From NCBI GenBank assembly GCA_949130485.1, contig OX422190.1:9263944-9327943 (forward strand): DNA of 64,000 nt, written 5' to 3'. This DNA comes from Agelas oroides. Lineage: Eukaryota > Porifera > Demospongiae > Agelasida > Agelasidae. Below, one piece after another: positions 23,601 through 52,923 of this stretch. The position numbers and the translations under genes are program-made. The stretch's first letter is position 1. Every line of letters starts with the position of its first letter. The notes beneath the pieces are model-generated. The model was not told the origin of the DNA. It made no database searches and worked only from the letters and a program-made list of their open reading frames with translations.

Positions 23601-24304
23601 CAGCACGTGCCGCAAGCGAACGGCACTGTGGAATGGAAAGGGTCTGACTTGCGAGACCAGGTTGGAATCCTGGCTGGATTCTCAATGTCTTTTTTCGCCA
23701 AACAAAAGATCTATATCCTTTACAAAGCATAGCTGTAGTCTCACAAGCAACACCCCTCGCAAAGGGTGTGGCTTGCGAGACTATACATGTAATTACCAGC
23801 GTAAAAACATGTCACACCTTGCTTCTTCAGATCATCAACTGGTCTCTGCAGTGGCCGTCCGAGACGTCCCTTCAGTCCAGCAATCAGCCTCTGTATCGCC
23901 GAGCCGTAGTCGTCAGTGGGGAGAAAGGTCACCCAGTTGCTGGCGGCTGTCATGTATTTGACGCCCTCGCACTCCTTATCTACAGACACATCCCAGCCTT
24001 CCTCGCGTATGACTGGGAAAATTGGCTTCTGATTCGTACACGCAACGTACAGCTCGCTTTTACAGAAGCGTGAAGAGACGTATTTCTTTGTTAGGACGGC
24101 AATGAGTGCCTTGCACTCGCTCAGAGCGATGCCGATCGCTAACGGCCATTCCGTCCCGGCCGGTATGTCTTCTTCGTCTAGCCAGACGCTCAGCTGCGCA
24201 TCTTCCAAGTCTTTCTTCAGTTTACGCACAAACTTCTTCACTTCGTCCTCTCGGCCGTAGCTTAAAAACACGTCTTTGTTGGTTCCATACTTACTGACTG
24301 CCAT
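20008..24304 (-). CDS. TIR-domain multidomain protein
   Basis: Exons 24304-23818, 23237-23085, 22031-20695 and 20094-20008 (junction phases 1, 1, 0) give about 687 aa. Residues 1-150 form a full TIR domain: VFLSYGRED, BB loop WLDEEDIPAGTEW, and FCKSEL with Glu84 at the place of the catalytic Glu of NAD-cleaving TIRs. A linker exon is followed by a helical region (256-355, cores FVKLIGKLSRIL, LVTLIESTENEEAMKIL). Next come short Cys repeats of the type E-K-A-C-K (about 420-486). A C-terminal domain (about 580-687) contains GVYEGSCIIVWHV, which resembles the middle of the NLR gene at 60.5 kb. It may act as a signalling adaptor or NADase. The last exon is short and its assignment rests on phase and borders only. 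Confidence 0.75.
20182..20437. mobile_element. Fold-back MITE with 6 bp flanking repeat
   Basis: The ends are TGGCAGTCCCATGTAGAAAT and its inverted copy ATTTCTATACGGGACTGCCA. The arms continue almost to the centre (ATGAATATCTAATGAAT). Direct repeats CAAGTG flank it (20176-20181, 20438-20443). It lies in the last intron of the TIR gene. Confidence 0.8.
20538..20619. repeat. (CA)n microsatellite
   Basis: About 80 bp of CA, in the last intron of the TIR gene and shortly downstream of its exon 3 donor GTGAGTGTGTG. Confidence 0.95.
22194..22350. mobile_element. MITE, TA-flanked, GTATGGCAAGAAATTTT ends
   Basis: Inverted ends of about 45 bp, with TACTGTATGGCAAGAAATTT on the left and the reverse complement TACCGTATGGCGAGAAATTT on the right, rich in TTTTCGCGG. 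The ends coincide with TA dinucleotides, as in Tc1/mariner-like insertions. It is in an intron of the TIR gene. Related copies lie at 26136-26349 and 58240-58448. Confidence 0.85.
23485..23690 (+). repeat. tRNA-like SINE head split by a hairpin element
   Basis: GGCTCAGTTGGTAAGAGCC (box A) and the start of box B (CCCAGGTTTAAAT) lie left of a hairpin at 23550-23662; GGTTGGAATCCTGGCTGGAT resumes on the right. Undisturbed relatives lie at 33583-33655 and 47797-47868. Confidence 0.65.
23550..23662. mobile_element. Hairpin MITE with TAGTCTCGCAAG ends
   Basis: The inverted ends are TAGTCTCGCAAGCCAGACCC and the reverse-strand TGGTCTCGCAAGTCAGACCC. Imperfect 9 bp direct repeats (GGTTTAAAT, GGTTGGAAT) come from the duplicated SINE box B. 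A related pair of ends is at 23736-23784. Confidence 0.7.
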
Positions 24305-24861
24305 TTCTTATCTGTTTGTTTTGCTGATGGTGGTACACCCACACATCACTCATCAGTGCAGATGACCACGCCCATGCACTGTTAGTCAGCCACGCCCCCT
24401 CCCTCACTGGACCGTGCATGTGTGTGCTGCACGAACGCGGAGGATTTCAGCCTGTGTATATCTTTACTGCCTAAATAGAAGTGCCAGACCGTACATGCAT
24501 ACAGGTAACCAGCCACCAACCTAGCTGGGGGAGCTCTGCTGGCTAATTTAATTATGAGCAGGCTGGCATGCAGTGTATGTCTGTCAGCTACAGGCCTAGC
24601 TGCTTTTGTCTTTGTAAATCCTTTACAATCTTACACACATATAACCATACATTTTCTGAAGTACAAAAAAATGCTTTGGTGTAGAAATAAGTACATATTA
24701 AAGTGTAGTACCAAGTGATTTTCAAACAGAATAAAAGTTACTGCATACTATAGCTCCAGCTCCTGGAGGTAGGGAACAAGGGAAACATAACAAGCCAATA
24801 CTACCACAAAACTTTGCTTCTCTTGGTCACTGTTGAATATTTAATTTACACATGGAACATA

Positions 24862-24912
24862 TAGTCTCGCGTAGCCAGACTCTCGCTGCGAGAGTCTGGC
24901 TACGCGAGACTA
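24862..24912. mobile_element. 51 bp palindromic micro-MITE with perfect 9 bp target duplication
   Basis: Two perfect 25 bp arms beginning TAGTCTCGCGTAGCCAGACT around one central base. It is flanked by the direct repeat TGGAACATA (24853-24861 and 24913-24921). This is a complete insertion made of terminal repeat only, of the MULE type judged by the duplication length. Confidence 0.85.
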
Positions 24913-24921
24913 TGGAACATA

Positions 24922-26135
24922 CACAGGAAGGTTACCAACTTGAAATTGAAAACATTTGCTAACAACACACTAATTATGTACGCAGACTGGGTTTATTTCA
25001 GGATGATGGCACAGCACTATTCTTGCACATACGTTAGCTATCAGTTCACACTGTAGCGCAAACTAATTTTTAACGAAGCCAAGGAATCAGCTGAATGCCG
25101 CCAGACCTTTGCCTCTCAGGTCTGGGAACGAGATTGTGTGGTATGTTCACCAGGGCTGGCATTCTCCCTCTATTCTTGTAAGTGATCAATGAAGGATGAT
25201 GATGTCTGGGAATGTCCAGCTTGTTTAGTGTCACAGGATGATACTGCCAGGCCTTCCCCCCACATACTACAAGTGCCATAAAGTCTGGAATGATGTCATT
25301 ATAAGTTCAAAGGTCAAGGAGGAAATGAGGAGGAAACAACAATGGACAATGAAACTGTTAATGTTGGTAGCTACTATCACATTAGCATTTCCTGAGTCAT
25401 CCCCAGGTGCTATTATGTCAGGTGACTAAATCACTGCGGACTAGTTTGGTCACAATCGAGTGTGTAAGTTTCTCATTAGATGGTGTATGCGTAACAGCAT
25501 GGTATGCTTGTCATCACAAGAATGTAGATTATATGATTATGAATGTGAAAATCATATATACTAAGAAAGAACTCAAAACTACGGGCAGCGTGGTGCTTGG
25601 GACAGGTGAGTATGAATGTCCAGTACAGAATGTCCAGACTTGTCGTTTACATGTGCCAACTGCAAGTTATTCTCCACACACACATGCATGGTGAGTCATC
25701 CGATTGGTTCTTGTAACAAGACCTTCATTTGTCAGTTGAACTGCAAGTGAGAAAAACAAATCTAGCCAGAAAGGGTGAGGGGGGAGGGGGACCAATTTTC
25801 ACACATTTTGCTTACAGGCAGGAAAGCAGTCATGGTACCTCAGACTTCAGCTAAGGAACAATGAAGTACGGTAGCCATTGCCATGTCTTGTCTATGGAGT
25901 GCCGTCACTTGCTTTGCAATTTAGTGCTGCTTTTGCACAGGGCAACACACAACGCTTGAGGGAGTTTGCAGTATGTGAAGGGGGGCCGCTCAAGGTCTTT
26001 TCAGTCTCGTGCTCAGACCTCACCCTCTGAGAGGTGCATGTGGTCTGGACTACAGGTTCTAACCTAGCCACTGAAATGATATTATAATGAAGTGTTGGAC
26101 ATTATGTGTTGATGCCTGGTTACTCTACTGAGAAT
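24922..26135. other. Intergenic stretch without recognised gene
   Basis: Several short open frames (for example 25238-25694 plus strand), but none has a domain, codon bias or splice support. Near 25080-25140 there is sequence related to the TTCCCAGGC repeat family. Confidence 0.5.
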
Positions 26136-26349
26136 TACTGTATAGCGGGACATTTTCGCTGGTACAAAACTTCGCGGAAATGCCTCCAGAAAAAGCGACT
26201 CACACCAATACGCATGCAATGCATCACAATGATGTCATCAAAATTTCCGGCCTGGTTCATTTTTTCACGGCTTATATTTTCACGGTTGCTGATCAATCCG
26301 TGAAAATTGCAAAAAGTTGCACCCAGTGAAAATTTCCCACTACACGGTA
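26136..26349. mobile_element. Diverged copy of the TA-flanked GTATGGC MITE
   Basis: Starts TACTGTATAGCGGGACATTT and ends in the inverted TTTCCCACTACACGGTA. The interior keeps CACGG/TTTTC words. It is older than 22194-22350. Confidence 0.65.
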
Positions 26350-26366
26350 CTTTACATTCATACTGC

Positions 26367-29859
<3,493 letters not shown>

Positions 29860-29989
29860 CCTGCAACAGTTCAGAACAATTTTAGCTCACCAGAAACCTT
29901 ATAGAATTAGACCCACCCTCAAGATGCTACTACTATATGGATAAGGTCAGGCACCCAACTGCCATGAGATAGCAACACTCATCTCCCAG

Positions 29990-30240
29990 TCACCCAAGTG
30001 CAGCTGATGAGGCCTGGTATGATGTTTGCCAGGTGTGCGACTGAGTGCCAGAAATGGACTCCATACAAAAATAAAAATAAAAAAGGCAGAGGAGCAGTTT
30101 CTACGCCAGTTTGTGCTAAAAAGGAGATAAATGGCCCAACCAGTGCTGACCGAGGCCTTTCTACAGTCAGCCAACACAGGTGCCATGTGCCCACCCACCT
30201 CCCCCTATCCCACCCTTCTTTGTAGTGCAAAACCTATCTT
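29990..30240. repeat. Dispersed repeat shared with 57960-58140
   Basis: Shared words include ACCGAGGC/ACCAAGGC, CTACAG-CAGCCA, GCCATGTGCCC-like and CCACCCACCT-CCC blocks in the same order. It is probably a SINE-type repeat; the ends could not be fixed. Confidence 0.45.
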
Positions 30241-30551
30241 CCAAACAGATTGCGCCAATTGATAACATGCGGCCAAATTTGCATGACGAGCACACTCATC
30301 ATCAGTGGTTAAAGGATTTTTGCTATAGCTAATATATACCACACATCCACGCACGCCCCCCGTTACAATACACAATGCACTGCATTGAGAGTTATAAATT
30401 GTTTACTGTAAACAATGTATAACTCTCCAAATTATAGGGGGTATACAATTACAACCTAGAGCCTAATTCATGATGCAAAAACTGACAGTTACTATTACTA
30501 GCTCGAGAACTAAAAATAGCAAGGGTTCTCGCACGCATTCATGACATTTAC

Positions 30552-30768
30552 CTGTCGCTTTAACCTTGCCGGGTCCAGAACAATGGGCGCAGGATTGGCA
30601 AATATGTACTGACTGGTAAGAGCAGTGAAAAGTTGCTTTCTGCACAAGTGTGGCTGCCTATCTGCTGATAGTCTCGGGTAGGGTCTGACCACGCACGAGA
30701 CTAATCTGCTGATGGTTCATACTCTCCACATGCACGTGGGGGGTGGGGCTGCCTCAACCGTGTGCGGG
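30552..30768 (-). promoter_or_regulatory. 5'UTR exon and GC-rich promoter of spermidine synthase A
   Basis: The donor CGACAG/GTAAATG at 30552-30551 matches the equivalent positions in B (37720) and C (52678). There is no ATG in frame with the next exon, so the exon is taken as untranslated. A GC-rich box (GTGGGGGGTGGGGCTGC, plus strand about 30737) is conserved upstream of B (about 37901). A 35 bp micro-MITE lies within this region. Confidence 0.55.
30669..30703. mobile_element. 35 bp micro-MITE with perfect 9 bp target duplication
   Basis: Begins TAGTCTCGGGTAGGGTC and ends ACGAGACTA. It is flanked by perfect ATCTGCTGA repeats (30660-30668, 30704-30712) and sits at the 5' end of spermidine synthase A. 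Confidence 0.8.
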
Positions 30769-32474
30769 CAAGTGTACGGTCTGGCTAGCGAGACAAGAAC
30801 TGTACGTGTACCAGTCGACGAAAGGAGATACGTATATATAAGGCAGTTTCCTTTTTTCTCTGTTTTCGGCACTGTCCTCAGGACCAATATCAGAGTTCAG
30901 AACTGGAAGAGGGATGCCAAGATGACACTTTACCTCCAGACGAGTGTCTTGCTCAAGCTAATGATTCCAAGCTAAGTTGAAAAGTAAGTTTATTTGTGGT
31001 GTCTTCAGATACTACTCTACAATCTATGCTCCTAGCTAGTACATCAAACAGTATGTGTTAACTTCATATTAAAGTATACCCCCAGCTCTCATGCATGGGC
31101 AGAGAAAAGAGGGCCTGACACACACTGTTCATGCATGCCAGTTCCACCAGGATTTCTGAATATGAACCGACTTCTGCAAAATCTGTTCTGTTACACTAAC
31201 TTCTGTGAGTCGGTTAATTTTACTCATCTGAACAATACCAATGACCACACTCTGCATGTGAACAATGATGAGTAAGTGATGAAAGCCAATCACTTTATCA
31301 CTTGTTCTTCACTTACAGGAGATATAAACACACTTGTCCTGGACACAGAGTGTGGTCAGTGGCAGATATCGTCCATTCTAGCTGTGTAGTAAAAGATACA
31401 GCACATGAGTGATGCCCTTTAAAGCTCATCGATTGTCTCAATTGAATGATGCAGACTGTTACCTTAAAAAGGTAGCAATCAGCATCAGACTATTGTATCT
31501 ATATGTATGCCTTCTCCTTGGGTTGTGGTGTTGGTGGAAGTGTGTTCACTGCAACTGCTCTCCTTGACATCCTGGTAGCATAAGAGGTTACAATTTCCAG
31601 GTTGTGCCTGTCTACTCTACACACTGGTCTGCATCACTTACCATGGCCTCAAAGTCGCCCATAAAAATCAGCTCCAATGTTTCCTGGTTCTGAACATGAT
31701 CATTTCAGTCATGCATATAAAATTACAATGTGATTTGAGCTCTCAAATTGGAGAGTGACAGTGACCCCGCCCAGTGTGAAAAGAAAGTCACTCAGAACAC
31801 CAGACCCTCTTTCTCACACATGTGAGAGTATCTGGGTGTCAGACTAAGCAGGTATGCTAACACATTCAAGCATGGTACATGCCAATTGGCCAAGCTGCCT
31901 CTCATTTTTCAAAGTATAAATATATAATGCATCTGTGAAAAGTATACCAGTTGCAATGCTAGTCTATACGCTACCACTGTTTATTGTGGGGCTAAAAACA
32001 GTACAAGTCACTGATCTAAAGTTCTGATTCTGTTGTCTTGGTAATTTCAAACGTTTCAGTGTGAAAATTCCAGCTCCTGAAATAGAAATTAGAGCCAAGC
32101 ATCCACATAAGTACCTTCTTTTTGCTGAAGTTCATCACAGCTAAACGTATTTAGTTAACAGAAATAACTCAATCATGGGGCGGCAGCCTTGCTGCTCAGA
32201 ACAACTAAGGAACAATAGTACCCACCCAGTGCATGTGTGCCAGCTGCAAATCACTCTTCATGCACACACACATGCTTGGTAAGTTAATTGCCCATTTATT
32301 GTACCAAAGGTCTTCACCACAGTGTTCATACAGGGCCGTCTCTTACCTTGCAAATTTGATGATGTGTTTTATGTTGTAGGGATAGGGCAGCACTAAACAC
32401 AAGTGAGTTTTAGAAGATAAGAAGGCCCTTTACCTGTGAGTTACTGAGTTAGTACGGTCATACTCCTTATATCT
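30769..32474. other. Intergenic region between spermidine synthase A and B
   Basis: No gene. The part from about 31970 to 32474 is duplicated at about 38450-39000 downstream of copy C (for example CTGATCTAAAGTTCTGATTC), so it marks the 3' side of the segmental duplication that made B and C. Confidence 0.55.
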
Positions 32475-36744
<4,270 letters not shown>

Positions 36745-37720
36745 CCTGCAGCACAAAGAGATTAAATATTGTACTTGTAACACATGCTGCACCAGACTTA
36801 GACACTACCTTTGAGATGAGATTACCACACTATATATGATACACTTCCTCCTCTCTCTGCAATAAAAATCATGCACTCTTGGCTAAAGATATAAAGATAC
36901 TGGCCCACAACCACCTTGTTTACACAACCTCCACCCACTGGCTGCACTAATACGACTTCTATACTCTGTCATGCTTGGTTGTTTCTTTGGCCAAATTGTA
37001 CAACTGGGTTTGAATCACCATCCACTGTTCACCTGGGGTGTGGTTAGCTACCACTTAAAAACTGAAAACAATTTACCGATTGACCAATCCTACATTCTTG
37101 TGGTTGAGTTATAGTCCAAACAAACAGAATGGACCAATGTACTGCAATGCTCTGCATTCTTCCTAGCTCTGTGCTCTGTGTTCTTAATTTGATATGTGGC
37201 AGAGTTGTACTGCAGGTCACTCCTATGCACACTGTACTGCAACAGGCCCTCATCCCAGCTACTGTTGGATGTGATAATTTAGCTAATATACTTAGGACAT
37301 ATCCCTGCCAAGCGGGATATAAGACCCCCTCGGGAAAGGTCGGTGCTTCAACTGAGTTGATGCAAACTATACTATCATTTTTGACTTTCAAATTGTACCA
37401 AAGAGATGCGGCAGTGTTTACAGTTCACAATGTAATAGCATCATTATGGTAACATAGCTATGGTATTTACAGTACACAATTGGTTTTTTGCATTAAATTA
37501 CCATTCTTATTACCATGCAGTACAGGATACTATTGCACAAGTGCAATATCCCGTATTGCATGAAAACTATATAGTGTATACTAGTACTTTTATAAACTAA
37601 ATACGCATTAAACCGAAAATCGTCTTGCAAACAGATGGGCAGTGTTTACAATACACGAGTAGTGCCACGAATATTAACAAGATGCACACTTAGAGTATAG
37701 AATGAGAAATGGTATTTACC

Positions 37721-39002
37721 TGCTGTTCAAGAGAGGTTAACGCTGGAGGGTCCAGGACAGTGTTTGCAGCATGTGCGAATTTGTACTGAATACTTTGTGC
37801 ACAACTTGTCGCTGCCTATAACTGCATCCTCTTGGCGAGGAAATGCTGAGTGCAGAATCTCGTTCCCAGACTGTTTGGAATGCATACTCTCTACATGGAT
37901 GTGGGGCGGGGCTGCTTCAACTGTGTGGTACGTGGCGTGGAGTGTACGTACAGTAGTCGATGAGAAGAGAGCCAGCCACATAAGCTTACATGCAACAGTA
38001 CATTGCAAACCAGCTTCCCTAACTTTAGTCAGCTGCAGACAAACTAGTAGTTGGTTATAGGCCTATTGGCCATGACCATACTCTGTAAGTCAGTCCTGCC
38101 CCTTACTATGCTGAAATTTATTCCTTTGCTGCATGCATGTGAACAGAGAATCTTGGTCTTTGTAGATCTACTGCCTGAATGTGTATGTGTTAGAACTCAC
38201 ATGCATGCAGAATTGAATCTGAGACGTAGCTCATGCAGGCAGTCATTTGTCCTACTAGGAGCTCTGCCCTCTGCTGTTTGTGAGCAGCTGGCTTGCCTGT
38301 AAGGCCTGTTATTTACTGAATTAACAGAGAGTTACAGTGCATTGACTGTTCATGCAAGGTCGTTATATGGTCTGAGTCCTAAATAAACCACAGGTAAGTT
38401 GGCCTGCAAGCCAGGAATGCAGCCATTTACCACCTCAAGCTGCTTCTCATTTTCAAAGTATAAAAATATAATGCCAGTCTATACTCTACCACTGTTTATA
38501 TTGTGGGGCTAAAAACAGTACAAGTCACTGATCTAAAGTTCTGATTCTGCTGTCTTGGTAATTTCAAAAGTTTCAGTGTGAAAATTCCAGCTCCTGAAAG
38601 AAGGAAATATATGTTAGAGCCAAGCATCCCAATACTTCCACACAAGTACCTTCTTTTGCTAAAATCCATCACAGCTAAATATCTAGTTCACATGTGAACA
38701 GAAAGAACTCAAATCATGGGCAGCCTGCTGCTCAGGACAACTGAGGAACAACAGTGTGTGTATGTGTGTGCCAGTCATTTGGCAAGTCATTTAGCTGGTC
38801 CTTCTACCAAAGGTCTGCACCGCAGTGTTCATGCAGTGCTGTTTCTTAATTTTGATGCTGTTGTTTTATGTTGTAGGGTAGGGCAGCCCAGAGTTACAGA
38901 AGACAAGAAGGCCCTTTAGGTCCTATGAGTTACTAAGTTAGTATGGTCATACTCCTTATATCTCTAGTGATACCTATATAGCAACAGTGTGTACATGTTT
39001 AG
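37721..39002. other. Promoter of copy B and spacer before copy C
   Basis: GTGGGGCGGGGCTGC at about 37901 is a GC-box-like element upstream of the copy B 5'UTR exon. From about 38450 the sequence repeats the 3' flank of copy B. No gene seen. Confidence 0.5.
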
Positions 39003-51041
<12,039 letters not shown>

Positions 51042-52412
51042 CCTGCAGCACAAAGAGATTAATATTGTACATGTAACACATGCTGCACTGGACCTTGGAT
51101 GCTACCTTCATGGAAAAGTTTATACTCTCTTAATTCCTCCTCTCTGCAATAAAAATCATGCACTTTTTGGTAAAGGTATAAAGACGCTGGCCCACCACAA
51201 CCACCTTATTCACATAACCTCCACCCACTGGCTGCACTAATACGACTTCTACACTCTGGCATGCTTTGTTGTTTCTTTGGCCAAATTGTACAACTGGTTT
51301 GAATCACCATCATTCCACTATTCCCCTGGGGTGTGGTTACCACTTAAAAACTGAAAACAAAAGACACCACTTTGCCAGTGGACAATCCTAAATTCTTGTG
51401 GTTGAGTCCAAAACGAACAGAATGGCCTAATGTAACTGCAGTGTTCTGCATTCTTCCTAGCTCTGTGCTCTGTGTTCTCAATTTGAGAGTTGTACTGCAA
51501 ATGAGGGGTTGGTCATTCTCATGCACACTGTAATGCAGTAGGCCCAGCTACGTAATTATTGCTGCTTGCAATAGTTTACAAAGTGGAGGTAGAGTTGGTC
51601 AGTGACTCATCTAGACTCTGGAGAAATGGCACATTCTTAAAATACTTGCTAGATGGTCTTTCGTTTGGGTGTGGCAGCACCGTAGACAGTAGGAATATAT
51701 ACATTTTCACCACTTACTTTTCCAACTTGGAGTGCACTTTATCAGGCCATAACAAAAACTGATTTCATATTTAACAGATTCAGTGGGTCTATTTTTTTAT
51801 GAAGGAAGAAAAATTGCACATTAGTGGGTGTGGTTAGCCTCGCGAGCTACCTCGTGGCCTAACACTATAGTGACATCATCAGCAAGATTGAGCATGCAGG
51901 TCAAAACGTGGTCAGGAGGTAATAAATGTAGTCCAACATTAGGTCACTACAAGTACAAAGTTTGTGGGATGTGATAATGACTAATTTATGATATTCATTT
52001 TTTATTTTTTATTTCTTGGCCTGCCACCTGGGTCAAAATTTGGGACTGGGTTGTCTGTGAAACAATTTGGTGTGGCCTCACTTGAAATCTACTAAGTCTT
52101 GGAGTGCACTTTATCACTTAAAATACACACTTTCTGGACAAACTACACATGTGCAGTGTGCATCATACACGTCTTCAGCATATGAAAATACATTTACATT
52201 ATTTTGAAATTATAATTATGAATCGCAATTTAGATACATGAGACAGGTCCACATAGAAGAACAAAATAATGACTCACACTGTGATTATGGTACTGTGATC
52301 AACATGCATGGTAGGTCCTGCCATGCCCAGCAGATGAATAGTGTTCTTACAATACACAATACTTAATTAGCAGCTTTAGCATATTTAGAGTACACAAGTT
52401 CATCCCATAATG

Positions 52413-52571
52413 CAGGGCCGTAGACAAGTTTTTTAGTTTGGGGGTGCTAACTTTCACTGCGCATCATAAGCAGTTGTGTGCTGTGGCTAAGTGCTATATC
52501 CTTCAAATACAAATGCCAAAAATTTGGGGGTGCTTCAGCACCCCCAAGCACCCACTTGTCTACGGCCTTGT
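52413..52571. mobile_element. Short inverted-end repeat GGCCGTAGACAAG, copy 2
   Basis: Same ends and interior as 50611-50762, with an extra CCCCCAAGCACCCA block near the right end. Confidence 0.8.
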
Positions 52572-52677
52572 AACGATATAAAAAGCTTAATTGTGCAATA
52601 CGGGGTGTGCAAATACACAACACTGGCTCAAAAGCAGACAGTGAAAGCACTGAAGGTTTCTCACACATGAAATTTAC

Positions 52678-52923
52678 CTGCTGCTCAAGAGAGGTTAACG
52701 CTGATGGTCCAGAACAATGCAAACTTGCACTGAATAGTAAGAAATACTTTGTGCACAACTGTGGCCACCGCTATATTATGTAAGGAGAGTGCATAGTTCC
52801 GTTCCCAGACTGTTTGGAACGAGACGATGCATCCTCCTGCGTGTTGATCTCGTGACGTGTCATGCGTGTGGCCGTGGGGGAGAGCCTTCCTAACAGTCTA
52901 AACAGAGACAAACAATTTCGAAG
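52678..52923. promoter_or_regulatory. Divergent region: spermidine synthase C 5'UTR and 2A-NLR promoter
   Basis: The copy C 5'UTR exon (donor at 52678, minus strand) and the first coding exon of the NLR gene (52924, plus strand) point away from each other with less than 250 bp between. No TATA box is clear. Confidence 0.45.

Noticed and set aside
23736-23784. Another micro-MITE with a 9 bp duplication
   Set aside because: Inverted TAGTCTC ends are present, but the flanks (GCATAGCTG and TACATGTAA) do not match.
25238-25694. Small plus-strand genes
   Set aside because: No recognisable domain, no splice context and no conservation within the window.
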